Shown: positions 1 to 11,411 of the stretch, one piece after another
Layout: every line of letters begins with the position of its first letter
Numbering within the stretch: position 1 is the first letter of the stretch
Origin: Albugo candida
Lineage: Eukaryota > Oomycota > Peronosporomycetes > Albuginales > Albuginaceae
Direction of reading: 5' to 3'
Assembly: GCA_905220665.1 (NCBI GenBank)
Contig: CAJNAR010000146.1
Location: 124,001 to 188,000, forward strand
DNA: 64,000 nucleotides
Program-made: the position numbers and the translations under genes
Notes under the pieces: generated by a model
Database searches by the model: none
The model's input: only the letters and a program-made list of their open reading frames with translations
Told to the model about the DNA's origin: nothing

Positions 1-1092
1 ATAGAGCTTATTAATCGTCTTGCTTCTGACGAACATGGACGAATTCTTCTACAGCCTTTAGCCAATTGTTCGGAACCCTTAAGTGGTCTTATAGGCGTTG
101 CTGTCGATACCTCAGGAGCATACTCTACAGCTCAACGAACGGCTGCCACCCGATGTGTTTTGCATATTGCTCAAAAGTCCGTAACGGATAGAGTACCAGG
201 CCCTCCGATCGGTCCATATCAGTCATTTGGAACAACAGTCGTCAATCTCGTTCCAAATGAACTCGCTTCTCTTAGAGATAACATATTCTCTCGTCTTGAA
301 AAACATCTCGACGTATTGCTGACTTATTTACTGGGTACATATCAAGAAAGTCAACAGAGTGGGGCAAGTAGTGATGTCGGATCGTCAGCTGTACGTCACA
401 CATCCTATATTGTACGAATTCCATTCACCGAAATTCGATTATTGATGGTGAAGACACTGGTACAAATTGTTGCTCCAAATCCAAGCATACTGGCGGAACG
501 ATTTGATGTCAAGATCTGGCGCATGCTGATGACGTGGTTTTTCGATTACAGACACAACAATCTCTACCATGCAGCTTTTTCTCAATTGGTTTTCATTGCG
601 TTGCGTTCCGACGATCAGAAAACACTTGAAATCCTCATGAAGAAAGTCAAATTTGTCGCTTATTTACTCGATCATTATCAGAGTGAAAGCAGTCAGACAA
701 CTAGCAATAGAGGTTTTATCCTGCAGTGTTGTAATGTCATTCGTTTGCAAGCTGCATCTCAAGCTCCCGATGCCTTTCTGCGGAGTTTTCTACAATCTCA
801 CACACAATGGCGACAATTTCAACCTGAGTTACGCGCCAGAACCAATTTGGCTTGCACCGTTGGACTCGGATTCAATGTTCCTCAGGCACTAGCACCTCAG
901 GACTCGTCTTTCTGTCTGCGCATGGTGGATGAGGTTCAGGGAATTGATCATGGTTCAGACTTTGCCAAATCGTTGGGATTCATTGATGACGTCGCGTGGC
1001 CTGATACAGAATTAAACGGAGCTTCCAAAAAGAAGAAGAAAAAGGGAAAGAAGAAAAACAAAAAGAAAAAAGATCAGCCTGATTCCATTTGA
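1..1092 (+). CDS. SAPS-like (PP6 regulatory subunit-like) protein, 3' part only
   Basis: The reading frame is open from base 1 to the stop at 1090-1092, so the 5' part of the gene lies outside the window. The visible 363 codons are mostly helical. The stretch around 520-660 (FFDYRHNN followed by a helix rich in F/V/L) and the later segment near 700-800 resemble the repeat pattern of SAPS-domain proteins, the regulatory subunits of PP4/PP6-type phosphatases. The C-terminus is a lysine-rich tail (codons near 1027-1076) of the kind used for nucleic-acid or nucleolar binding. That the frame is real is well supported by length and codon use. The SAPS assignment rests on pattern memory only, and another HEAT-like scaffold is possible. 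Confidence 0.6.
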   Translation: MELINRLASDEHGRILLQPLANCSEPLSGLIGVAVDTSGAYSTAQRTAATRCVLHIAQKSVTDRVPGPPIGPYQSFGTTVVNLVPNELASLRDNIFSRLEKHLDVLLTYLLGTYQESQQSGASSDVGSSAVRHTSYIVRIPFTEIRLLMVKTLVQIVAPNPSILAERFDVKIWRMLMTWFFDYRHNNLYHAAFSQLVFIALRSDDQKTLEILMKKVKFVAYLLDHYQSESSQTTSNRGFILQCCNVIRLQAASQAPDAFLRSFLQSHTQWRQFQPELRARTNLACTVGLGFNVPQALAPQDSSFCLRMVDEVQGIDHGSDFAKSLGFIDDVAWPDTELNGASKKKKKKGKKKNKKKKDQPDSI

Positions 1093-1229
1093 CCTCGTCA
1101 AGATAGAGCAAAATAGAATGTGTATAGTTTTAATTGCTAAGAGGTCATTGTTGTTGCAATGAGTTTTTCTTCCTACATATGTTTATGTGTTGACTATCTG
1201 TATACTGAATTTCTAAGGAATCGTTTCGG

Positions 1230-2530
1230 CTACGAACGGGTACCATTTTCCTGGTTCGAAGGTGTCCGCTGACGTTCATAATCGGCATCATCTGTCGGCA
1301 GTTCATAGCGGCAGATGGGACACGAATTGTGCTGTAAGTACAAGAATCAAATTTGATACAAGTAATATGTGATAACTGCGACCACGTACTTGCTTGAGCC
1401 ATGGGAGGATACAATCAGGATGAAAAGTGTGTGTGCAAGGCATCCGTCGAGCTTCCTCTGCAAGATTAAATTCATCTTTGCAGACGGCACACTCAGGATT
1501 GATGTTAATATCCTCCTAAACAGCACAGATGAGTAAACAACAAATAAAGTGAACGCGCCGACATAAAACCTGTGTTATCGCTAACATTGGAAGCTTTTCT
1601 ATCGCTTCTTTGGCTGCTGGTGGGGTTCCATGCTGCATTGGGATTGTGACTACCCATGATGATTCAATAGTGAGACTACGTACTCTATTGGAGTCGTTTT
1701 GCATAAGCTGATTGATTACAGTTGATAAATTGCCGACAACATAATCCCCAGGGTTCCCGTGTATACCTCGTAATGGTAGATTAAGTAACTGGCTCAGCGG
1801 ATTCCACAATGCGGTGACATCTTCCATATTTCCATCGCTGACAAATACCTCTATGGGATTTCCATTTGCATTGAGAATCCTACCGGATCGATTACCTCCA
1901 CTCAGTAAACGTTGAGCGAGCATTCTAATCATTCTATCAGTACAGTACACGTAAACCATATGTATATCATACTCTGCGGTGATCACATTTCGTCCTCTAT
2001 CATTTTCCGATTCCATTTGCGATGGTGCGTTTTGTGATTCACTGCACAGAAGACTGAGTACAGCTTCGCCTCCATGTGATTCCATTCCTACCCTGTTGTT
2101 TGTGAAGAAGCAGTCTGACGATCAACAGAATTTGTATTGGGAAAGGACAGATCTGATATACTCATATTTTCCTGCAAGTGATGGTTTAGTGATTCAAAGA
2201 AATAAGAATTTGAAGGGAAGTACCAAATTGGAGTCTGCTGGTTGATTGCTACCATCTCTTCTATCGATAAGTCCTTGTGGTAGATCCTCCTATAAATTAG
2301 GATGAATCAGGTTATAGTATGATCCACCGAGAAAACGGGATAATAACCGCATCAATTTCTTCCACAAAATTACTTCCACAACTCCGACAGCAAACCTCTG
2401 AAGTTTCATTCGATAGGATTGTGGCTACACAGTCATAGCATTCATGACACCAGAACGAAATGGGCAAGTTGGTAAGCGATACAGAAGCTATTTGATCGGT
2501 TGGGTTTGGCTGTAGAAGAATTTCGTGCAT
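1230..2530 (-). CDS. RNF126/RNF115-like RING-H2 E3 ubiquitin ligase
   Basis: Five exons on the minus strand: 2530-2328, 2289-2162, 2087-1570, 1515-1390 and 1331-1230. The two RING introns (1569-1516 and 1389-1332) are clear GT-AG introns. The two upstream junctions are the best in-frame solutions and are less certain. The N-terminus carries a zinc ribbon (CHEC then CRSC, followed by GSNFVEEID), matching the N-terminal zinc finger of RNF126/RNF115 that binds ubiquitin and clients. The C-terminus is a RING-H2 domain (CAVC, CTHTFH, CILPWL, CPIC). The segment before the RING (PPAAKEAIEKLP) is the typical linker of this family. The middle is a low-complexity linker. Expected role: cytosolic ubiquitin ligation in quality control or trafficking. 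Confidence 0.85.
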
Positions 2531-3271
2531 CGTGTTCTCAGTGCGCTTACTTGATTAGTTGTTCTATTGTAGCACAGAAATGGTGCGTTCTGATTGGTTT
2601 TAGGGTATGCTAAAGCGGTTACATTGCTAGCTTATGTTACTGGATTGGCTGATATTTGTACAGAGACAAAAAAACAGTGCTTTTAGCTTTTGCACAACCA
2701 GGGGCTCTATCAAATCTAGCTAATGTAAATACGGTGGTAACACCAAATGCGGGAGAGAGTTTGATTATGAGTCAGTTGAGTGCATAATCGTATCTCCTAA
2801 ATAAATGATAACGCCAGCGCTATAAATCAAGATTGAAGCCAAGTTGACTCGAGAAATATTCGTAACTAGTGATGGTGGCTTCTTTTTTTTACACAACAGA
2901 CATAAACTTCACGTCCTTGTACTGTTACATTTCAATAAATTGCCACGTTCATCGTACAAAATAGCAAAACACGTCACATTCCTTCCGCACTTTATGCTCC
3001 ATGGAACTCAAAACGATCCTATCATTCGACGCTTGGGGATTGGGTAGACAGAAGCGACTAAATGAATACTGCATGAGACACTTCCGATAAACCTTGGCAT
3101 TACCGTAGTATTTCTATGAAAATCTTCATACTGGAGCACTTATGGAACATCATAAAAAGTATTCTATTTCACACCAACCAATCATGCTACCTGTCGAAAC
3201 GCCAATTCTTTGTTGATCATCTGCCATCATTTATAATTCAGCTGTGAGACAATCCAACATATCAAAACATC
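2531..3271. other. Intergenic, with a possible decayed coding remnant
   Basis: About 740 bases between the start of the RNF126-like gene and the next gene. Around 2600-2788 two adjoining plus-strand frames read like protein (LLAYVTGLADIC, then VLLAFAQPGALSNLANV and a TAA near 2786). They are in different phases and join at an A7 run near 2669, with no convincing intron. This faintly recalls the C-terminal half of proteasome assembly chaperone 3 (PSMG3). No start or upstream exon is evident. The rest, including a 67-codon frame at 2844-3047, shows no coding character that I can support. Confidence 0.4.
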
Positions 3272-4066
3272 ATGGAAGCTCACATACGAAGCAATGGGAG
3301 AATCAATGGTGCTCACCATCCAGTTCATCCGCAATTTGTGCGTCGCGTAGGTGGAGGATATGTCAACACGCAATTGTGCCCCAACAAAAGCAAAGCGAAA
3401 ACACTTTGTCGAAGTGGTAGCGTGTGTTTACAGAACGACCGATTCTGTCGACGTGAATTGATGCTTATGAAGACGGAACACAAAAAGCTACACAAAGAGA
3501 AGGAACTTCTCATGCAGCGAGTTGCAGAATTAGAACAGCAGCGTGAAGAATGGAAGTTCAAGTTCGCAAGCTTGGAAGCACAACACTCTCAACTACAGTC
3601 TCGAATCTCTGGGCTGGAGATGCAACGAGGTTGTAATTCCGATAATAAAGAAAAAGCGACACCATTCGTGAGAGAAAATCAAGCCACAAAGCAGCGGGAG
3701 ATCAGTAACCACAGCAACAGCGTTAATACACAAACCGAGGCAATGGAAGAATATCCGATGTGTCAGAAGCAAGGAGAAGTACTGCAACAACGAAATACAG
3801 ACTCGACCAAAGATCGATTGACTCTTTCCAATGACATAATTGCCCATGATGAACATTCGCTCGTTCGAAGACAAATCGCGATAATATTTTTTTACTGCGG
3901 GGCTTCCACAAAAATCAAATCGATTTTCATCAACAGACCAAAAACGCGTGAAAATGCTCGAATTGCATATTTGGAAGCGTTAGTCGTTGCTTTGAAGAAT
4001 GAAAACAGTGATCTGGTAAAGAAAGTAGTACTGGAAAAAAAGATGTCATCAGATATAGGAGACTGA
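3272..4066 (+). CDS. Coiled-coil protein of unknown function
   Basis: A 264-residue uninterrupted frame starting at an ATG. Residues about 64-115 form a strongly charged heptad-type coiled coil (repeated K/E/L/Q, e.g. KKLHKEKELLMQRVAEL). A second short helix lies at the C-terminus (ARIAYLEALVVALKNEN). The N-terminal 60 residues are basic and contain several cysteines. I do not recognise a family. The gene converges on the RSPH14-like gene downstream, with only 38 bases between stop codons. A retained intron in the odd hydrophobic stretch near 3880-3930 cannot be excluded. Confidence 0.6.
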   Translation: MEAHIRSNGRINGAHHPVHPQFVRRVGGGYVNTQLCPNKSKAKTLCRSGSVCLQNDRFCRRELMLMKTEHKKLHKEKELLMQRVAELEQQREEWKFKFASLEAQHSQLQSRISGLEMQRGCNSDNKEKATPFVRENQATKQREISNHSNSVNTQTEAMEEYPMCQKQGEVLQQRNTDSTKDRLTLSNDIIAHDEHSLVRRQIAIIFFYCGASTKIKSIFINRPKTRENARIAYLEALVVALKNENSDLVKKVVLEKKMSSDIGD

Positions 4067-4104
4067 TACTACTAGAGGCTTAAAAACAAATTATATTCTA
4101 TTAT

Positions 4105-5331
4105 TCAGATGCGCCATTCAATCACAGAGAGAGCAAGCTTTGCTGGTTGTGATAGCAAAGGATCTTGTAGGCGTATCAACGACGTCAACAACTCTTTTGT
4201 GGAAAACGTGTTTAACTGCTTTCGAGCTTCAGGGTGAGCAGCGACAATTGCGATGAGCTTGAGAGTATTTAGTTTGATCGAGTCCTCGGAACATTCCAGT
4301 AGTTGCGGGACTACTAGCAGCGAGTTATTCGCAATTATGATTCCCTTTGCTTCATCGTTGATAGCTAAGTTCATCAAAGCCCCAACACACGCTCCCTGGA
4401 CCTTCCGATTCCTATCGGTGAGCAATAGTGATAGCTCTTTCACAATTCCAAATTCCACGGCCACGCCTTTAGCCCGTTCAATATAGCCGATTGCAGCAAT
4501 CACGTTACAAGCAGCGACCTGGACGTGATAATTCGCATGACGTATGTACTTGCTGCATAATTGCATTGCTTCGAGGTCCAACATCAAAGCGCTCGTTGAT
4601 TCCAGACCATCGTTCACCACGTTTCGTAACAAATATAGAGCTCGAATGCGAATCTCAGATTTGTTAGATATGGATTTAGGAGTCCGATGAATGTGATCGA
4701 CAAGTATTGACACAAACCCGTGCGTCGAAATAAGCTGCGCCCCCACGCACGTTTGGCTCAAGCTGATAAGAGCGTCATACAGCAAGACACACGTCGCTCG
4801 CGACATGTCATCTGACGAGAGTCCAAGCGCAGCAAATACAGGACGAATTCGATCCAACATAGTTGCGCTAGTACCCTCTGAAACTTCTGCTTTGTTTCGA
4901 TGGGCCTTCAATAGTTCAAGCCGTCCATTGCTACACTGTACAATCACACTAAAAAGTTGTGCGGATAGATACTGAAATTCTTTATCTTCTGAATACAATA
5001 TTCCTTTCTCGATCAAAGCGAGCAAGCCCAGACGAAGACACATCGACGCATCTTGCGGGTTCTTCAATATCCGACTCATACATCGCAATGTTTTTTTACG
5101 CAAAATCATATCACCTTGTTCCAAATAGAGCAATAATTGGGGCCATTTACGATGACCAAATGCTTCATTGACACTATTCGTATGTGTATAGTAAACAAAA
5201 GGTTTGGTCTCATGAATGATTAGATGCTGACCGGTAGTTATATTGTGCAAAGACGATCCTGACGACCTTAAGTGAAGGACGTTTGTTGAGATTGGAACAT
5301 CTATTCCAATAGGTGCGTTCTTTATCGACAT
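4105..5331 (-). CDS. RSPH14-like armadillo-repeat flagellar radial-spoke protein
   Basis: A single exon of 408 residues from ATG 5331. The sequence is a run of armadillo/HEAT helices: a first repeat with KTLRCMSRILKNP, a middle region with ALYLLRNVVNDG and VQVAACNVIAAIG, then GACVGALMNLAIND. The C-terminus (LALSVIEWRI) matches the end of human RSPH14/RTDR1 (IAISVIEF). RSPH14 is a radial-spoke-associated axonemal protein. Its presence implies motile flagella, as expected of a zoospore-forming oomycete. The protein is about 60 residues longer than the human one, mostly at the N-terminus and around residues 150-180. Confidence 0.85.
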   Translation of the reverse strand: MSIKNAPIGIDVPISTNVLHLRSSGSSLHNITTGQHLIIHETKPFVYYTHTNSVNEAFGHRKWPQLLLYLEQGDMILRKKTLRCMSRILKNPQDASMCLRLGLLALIEKGILYSEDKEFQYLSAQLFSVIVQCSNGRLELLKAHRNKAEVSEGTSATMLDRIRPVFAALGLSSDDMSRATCVLLYDALISLSQTCVGAQLISTHGFVSILVDHIHRTPKSISNKSEIRIRALYLLRNVVNDGLESTSALMLDLEAMQLCSKYIRHANYHVQVAACNVIAAIGYIERAKGVAVEFGIVKELSLLLTDRNRKVQGACVGALMNLAINDEAKGIIIANNSLLVVPQLLECSEDSIKLNTLKLIAIVAAHPEARKQLNTFSTKELLTSLIRLQDPLLSQPAKLALSVIEWRI

Positions 5332-5855
5332 TTGGTATTAAGCGGCTATGTGGAGCAGAAAACTGGATTGATCCGAGAAAAGCTTTGAAACCCAAATCTG
5401 GAAATAGCAACAAGCATTTGTGGCTTTATGTTTATAATCTTGTTGAATAGAGTCGCTACTTTGAAATTCTAAATAGAAATAAATCGCAGACACTAATGAA
5501 AGCTATTTTTTTCGATCGTGAAATATTACGTTAACAGAAAATAGTATTGAATTAAACTCTCGCCCATCCCAACTTACAGCTCTCTACAATCTCGGTCAGA
5601 ACAACGCACTTATTCATCCTTACTGTGAACCGTTATAAAATAGCAGCCTTTGTTGTATTACTTCTCTTTTCGAAGAGATACGTGAACGTCTTTCTGTTAT
5701 ATTCAGCTCGAAATAGTGCGACCATACAAATCTGAGGAATATCCGTTCGGACTGAAGGGGTAGGCTCCTATTGAGTCAGTGTCCCATGCAAACCAGCCAA
5801 TCGAAACGATCCTTACGGATGTTCAATCGGAATCGACGGAATCGCTTCAAATCTT
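5332..5855. other. Divergent intergenic region
   Basis: 524 bases between the start codons of the RSPH14-like gene (minus) and the Cys-rich membrane protein (plus). It must hold both promoters. I see A/T-rich stretches but no recognisable element, and no coding frame worth reporting. Confidence 0.4.
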
Positions 5856-6722
5856 TTGATTATGATACTGCCCCGGCTACCGGGCTACATATTACTACTC
5901 GTAGTATCTCTGTATCCAAGTTGTGGTTATGATCCCTGTACCATCCAAAACAATTGGGTCAGTGAAGGCAAATTTCAAAATATATGTCAGCAATGTGTGC
6001 AAAGAAACGTACGGAATACCATTTTTATTGCAGCAACTCTTATGATTGATATCGTATAATGACTGTAGGGATGCGTCTTTGATCTGACACTTTTGACATG
6101 CAGAATCCATGAGCCATCAAAGAGGCATTCTAACACACCAGCAGGGATACAACATGGACTCAATGTGAGCTATTGTAGTCTGGGTCAACCCTCGTGCAAC
6201 TTGTGTAAAAGCACAGTGGTGAATCCGATATGTCGTGGCATGGATGGATGTGTTTGCCAAGAGATATGTACTCTATTGGATTCTAATACATCGTTATGTT
6301 GTTCTCCGTCAAAGACACGACAATTCATCTGGTGCATTGTTGGAGGAGGTTGTCTTATGATTGCACTCATATTTTGGCTCCAAATGCGTTGGAATTTGCT
6401 GAATCGTCGATTGGGTCCAACCAATGAGCCACACTCGAGATCGCATAGTACCGTTTCGGATAACAATGAAGGATTACTTGAACTGACCGGATGGAGGCAG
6501 CAGATTTTTGAGAGCTTAAGGCATGGAGGGCGAGATGAAATGAGAAATATCAAGCTGAATGCGATTGATATTCGAGCAGAAGAAGTTTTAAATGATCATC
6601 CGGGAGATATACAATCAGCTTCATGCTACAGCGCAGTAAAACGAGACTCTGGTATCTTTATTACTTCAGGACATGAGAAATCGAAAAATGATAGTAGAAT
6701 GACGAGATGTGATAGTACCTGA
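5856..6722 (+). CDS. Secreted-type Cys-rich single-pass membrane protein
   Basis: Two exons, 5856-6008 and 6069-6722, joined by a 60-nt GT-AG intron (phase 0). This gives 268 residues. Residues about 1-24 are a signal peptide (LLLVVSLYPSCGYD). The ectodomain to about residue 120 is cysteine-rich (CQQC, CNLCKS, CVCQEIC, LCCSPS), suggesting a compact disulfide-bonded domain. One membrane helix follows (FIWCIVGGGCLMIALIFWL), then a cytosolic tail of roughly 110 polar residues. I recognise no family. The layout suggests a receptor-like or adhesion protein, but no function can be assigned. Confidence 0.75.
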
Positions 6723-6758
6723 TTATCAAATAAGTCGTTTTAGCGTAGATCGGACAGT

Positions 6759-9700
6759 ATGAAAACATACACTTTGCACTTGGATTCGCGGGTTGTGTTG
6801 GGGACTATAATTAGCAGCAAAATGGAGCCCCGCTCTTCAAATGCGCGGATCCCACAATTGCATCTCGCTAATGCCGTTGGTCGAAGTGTACCCTCTTCGA
6901 TCATCGCGGAGCCTCAAAACGTTACGGTGACATACTTGGAATCCTTGCAACTTTCTAAAAAAGATTCGGCACGGAAAAAATTGCGTTCTTTTGATGAAGC
7001 GACCGATTCGATTCGACTAGACTTCCTTCCACTGCATGCTTGCCTCGATACTGCTGATGAAAAGGGTGAGTTGACACGCTCACTTATGCAGCAATGGTCT
7101 GTTGATGCAGTTGAAAACGACTTTGCATCGACTCCTCTGTATTGCCAAGTGAAGCTCCAAGAAGCTAGACAAATGACCGAGCGACTCGCTCATCCAAATC
7201 GCTTTTTGATCACAATTTGCTTTCAATTATGGGACAAATGGATGCATATGGCTGCAGAAGAAAGGCCGAGCATGTCACTCACTTTCTTGCACCAATTGCG
7301 GTCAGAGCTCTTGGAAGCTGTGTTTATCCCATCATCCGCTGCGGAACATGTTCCATTCCATCAGCGCATTCCGTACTTTGTTGAATATCGCCGAATATGT
7401 CGTCATTCTCATCTTCTACTCCGAGATATCGAGCGCCGTGAACAACAGATCCTGACAAAGCAAAAGCTCCCATTTCTTGTCCAGCGAGTTTTTGCTTCCA
7501 AAGAGAGCCGGCAAATACAAACAGAATTACGTTTTGTGTTTCGAAGCTGGATGCAAACGATCAAAAAGGAGAAAGAATGCAATTTTGTGAGCCTTTGAAT
7601 GCATTGATCCTTTCTCCATACCTGTGACTTACTGCTGTTCCAGTTAAAAGATCGACTGATTCGTGCTTCTCAAGGGAGAAGCCCTCGTGAGATTTTCCTT
7701 GCATGGCGAGTCGAGACTATGCATCAAACGCATCAGGTGGGATTTATTTGGGTGGCTAGATAGTCGTCTAACAAATCGATGGCTAGCAATTCATTGCAGA
7801 CCAACAGGCTTCGGGTATGAGGCATCATGCGATGCGAAGTCGGAAAGAAGCACAAATCTCAGAGCAACAAGCCACAATAGCTTCTATGACAAAATTTATT
7901 GAAAGCTTGAACGAGACCAATGATCAGCTCAAACGGCAGATACAGCAGAGCGAATCGATGTCCCATTTGCCTCGGGTCGAATACAATCTTGATTATCTGC
8001 AACCTTTTCGAAAACAAACTGTGGAGGTTGGGAATACTGATCAGCAAGAGATATTTGTTTGCACCCCACAAAAGGATCTGGTCGAGGAAGCAGACGATAA
8101 CAACCTGCTTCGTATCAATCGCATGCTGACGGAGATGCTGTTTGCAATGGCTAGGACCGTGGAGTCTTGTGCGATCCAAATGACCAAGGATACGATCGAA
8201 TCATTAGAAGCACAATATGATGGAAGCGCATTGCAGGATCTAGCGGAAGCTGTACGCAAACTCGTTTCTTGACTCAAGTCGAGTGTTATGGATAAGTTTT
8301 CGTTGTAGGTGCACATGCGCAGGACCGAGCAGCAATTGCACGAGTCCACACGACGTAAAAGTATCGAAATGGATAAGCAAGTCTCCATTCGAAAGCTCGC
8401 CCATTTGCCTGTTGATGAGATCCTTTTGGACTGGTTTCAACTGCATCTTACTGCTTCTTCATTCACTGAGAAAGTGAGTGATAGCGTAATTCAAAATTTT
8501 ACTTCGGATCTGTGCGATGGACGTCGATACTCACTGCTACTGCATCAGCTCTTTCCGACTTGGTTTGACGTAAAGGTACGCTTGAACTTTCTTCTTTCGT
8601 AACTATTCTCAAGTTAGGAGCTCGTAGATGGTGCAGGAATTCGATAGTGACGAACGATTAAAGCACATTACTCAATTCCAGTCTAGAATCCAGCCTCCGT
8701 TGCCTCAGATCGTGACATGTGACAGTATTCAAGGTGCAAAATTGACGGAAAATGTTGCATTTGTAGGAATTTTATTCGGTGTTTCCATGTTAGTGCCATG
8801 TTTTTGCTTGTTTGAGCTGTTGGTAACTGAGATATGAACCAGGGCTTCATCGCGATTGCTCAATCTGGACAAGCAACGCTCGCTTTTCTTGGATATCGTA
8901 GGCTCCTGGCAGCGGGTAAGAAGACTCATGCTGGATATGAAGAAAGCGAACTTGGGATCGGATTCGTTGACGGTTTTGAATTTGCTCCAAGAAATCAGGA
9001 ATTACGAAGTGCACAGTAAGCAGCTTCATATTGAGCTTTGTACTCTCGCAGTTGCCTCGAATGAAGCAGCCAGCACTATGTGCATTCTTTCCCGTCGTAT
9101 ACAAGAACTCACATTGTCTTGCCTGCATGCACGAGCAACGCATCAAGTGTCCTCGATCGGAATAGTTGATTTGAAATGGCAGCAGCAGCTTTCTGCGTTC
9201 ACTAAATTAGACACATTGCTGATACGAGAAATGATAAGTGAAAGCAAAGACGGAATGCAAGCAGAGACTCAGAATGCCGTCATAATGGACAAGAGAGGAA
9301 AATCACTTCAGCGTGCAATTGCCACCGACAAAGAGGTCAACGGTCAAATTGCAGACCTTCAGAATACTTTGAAGTTGTATGCTAGAGACTTGGCCGACAT
9401 CTTCCAGCATTACAGGTCCATCCAATACAAGACTTAAGAGGATGTATGCCCACTGAAAGTCATCATGATCCTTTCTTAGTGCAAGCACGGATTCAAACGG
9501 AAGCATCATGACCCTGAGTTTGCAAGAATACAACAAATTCCTTCAGGTACCGCGACTTACTCACTCTATTTTTAGGTCATTTGAGCCATTAATCCCTGTC
9601 ATGAAGGATTGCAAAATACACGATGCGAAACTCTCACCATCAATAACGGATTCCATTTACCGTGCAGTTCTTATGCATGGACCCAGTGGCTCAGTTCCAA

Positions 9701-10347
9701 AAGGTAATCAGCCGGGAACTCAAAGGTACATGGATAAGGACTTTTGCAGTCAGTTTGTTTTTAACAATTGATCGACATGAAGGGAGCTTCGAGATGACGA
9801 ATTTGTGGAATTGTTGACTCGGCTTGCTATTTTGAAGTACCCGCAGGGACCGAATTTGGAAACGCGACTTCGCACATTAATTGAAAAGGCGATTCTACCA
9901 AACGCCCTGCGTTCCCAATTCATCAAATTTAGAGCCCAGATCTGTTCTCCGAATCTCTTGGCTGTATTTCAGAAACACAAACTCGCTCTTCAACGCATTT
10001 TTCGGTACTATGTCGTGATGCATCATCTTCGTGAACAAAAGTCGACTATGGGTTTCGATGAGTTTTTGATTTTTGCTCGAGATTGCAGAATTGTCGCTGC
10101 ATACATGTCGGAGCAAGTTCTTAAGCAAATTTTTATAAACGCCCAATACTCAGAGACGGGAGGATACGAGAATGATACCAAATACAGAGAGGATAGCAGT
10201 CTCTGTCTCGATTTTGACCAATTCAAAGAAGCCATCGGAGCGATCACATTGTATGTTCTATGCAGTCCATATATTCCCATGTTCCAACGTCTCGAACACT
10301 TTATAAGTGATTTTTTGTTACCTCGTGCTAAGCAAAGACAACATTGA
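6759..10347 (+). CDS. Large coiled-coil protein with CH-like domain and C-terminal EF-hand-like region
   Basis: A multi-exon gene: 6759-7586, 7644-7736, 7808-8251, 8309-8575, 8628 to about 8800, then from roughly 8880 to 9415, 9480-9725 and 9783-10347. All joins except the one near 8800-8890 keep frame with GT-AG introns. That one I could not settle. The N-terminal third is helical with coiled coil (exon at 7808). Exons 8309-8800 read like a calponin-homology domain of fimbrin type (ILLDWFQLHL, NFTSDLCDGRRYSLLLHQL, then NVAFVGILF). A coiled coil follows. The C-terminal exon contains helix-loop-helix stretches ending in LDFDQFKEAIGAI, which resemble degenerate EF hands. Probable role: cytoskeletal (actin or microtubule) linker. 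Family name unknown. Confidence 0.7.
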
Positions 10348-10374
10348 CGTGGTACACATGAAAGTATAAATGCA

Positions 10375-11411
10375 TCAGTGTGTTTGTTTATAAGCAGTGA
10401 CAACGTTTTTGAGAAGCATCGCAATTGTCATTGGCCCAACACCACCAGGGACGGGTGTTATCAGACTCGCGATGCCCAAAGCCTCCTCAAAACAAACATC
10501 ACCAATCAGAGACTGATCTTGTGTCTTTCCACTCACAAAATTAATACCAACATCGATGACGACAGATCCTTTTTGGAGCCAGGATCCACGAATGAGATGA
10601 GGAGCTCCACATGCAGCAATAACAATATCGGCCTGTTTTACATATTGAGGAAGATTTATAGTTTTTGAGTGGCATTGAATGATGGTCGCATCGTGTTTTC
10701 TAAGCAGCATACTGATCGGATTTCCGACCAAATTGCTTCTTCCAATTATAACCGCTGTCTTGCCTTCAAGTTCGACATTCTCGTATTGGAGCAATTCAAT
10801 AATTCCCTTGGCAGTACAAGGAATCAGGCATGGAGACCTATCTCGCATTGCACATTCACCAAAATTAAATGGGTGTAACCCATCTACGTCTTTGCTTGGA
10901 TGGATTCGATCGAGAATCGTCTGAGTATGTATTTGTGGAGGGAGAGGAAGCTACAACCAAGTAGATCAAGACAAATCGACTCTCGATGCTTGGCTTACCT
11001 GAACGAGAATACCATCCATGAGTGGATCCTTATTGAGGTGCTCCACCGTATCGAGTAACGTTTTCTGCAAATTTTATATAATTCTTTTATGCGTCCTCTC
11101 AACTCAAAAGGTTCCATACATGAGATACATTCTGATGGAAAAAATGACTGATCGATTTTATCGACGCATCTTTACACGCTCTCTGTTTGTTCTTGACATA
11201 CAAACGCGAGTCGTTACGATTCCCAGCCATGACGAATCCCAGTGCTGGTGGCTACATGTTTGAACGAATGAGAATCGCTTAAGCAGGGTTACGATGCAGG
11301 GATATGAAACGGTACCCTTCCATGCACTAGCGAGAGTTGTCTTACTTCTACCGCTATCTCATTGCAAATTACACGAGCAAGCGCTTTACCATCGATTATT
11401 TTGGTGCGCAT
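10375..11411 (-). CDS. folD: Methylenetetrahydrofolate dehydrogenase/cyclohydrolase (FolD/MTHFD2-like)
   Basis: Five segments were resolved as four exons: 11411-11316, 11251-11129, 11064-10999 and 10950-10375. All are phase 0 and together give 286 residues, the usual FolD length. The enzyme oxidises 5,10-methylene-THF to methenyl-THF and hydrolyses it to 10-formyl-THF. Diagnostic motifs are YVKNK with the catalytic lysine (exon 2), GILVQLPLP spanning the exon 3/4 junction, DGLHPFN, PCTAKG, the nucleotide-binding GRSNLVGNP, and the C-terminal TPVPGGVGPMT. No targeting peptide is evident, so it may be cytosolic. The start codon is only 57 bases from that of the divergent DCTN6 gene. Confidence 0.95.

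Noticed and set aside
3325..3874. Minus-strand frames of 78 and 93 codons
   Set aside because: Antisense shadows of the coiled-coil gene at 3272-4066.
8834..9019. Open frame inside the CH/coiled-coil gene in a different phase
   Set aside because: The overlapping frame at 8856-9437 is longer, coiled-coil rich and joins the following exon by a good intron, so this one is a shadow.
9546..9574. A 29-nt GT-AG intron (GTACCG...TTTTTAG)
   Set aside because: Removing it breaks the frame, while reading through keeps the frame to the next good donor at 9726.
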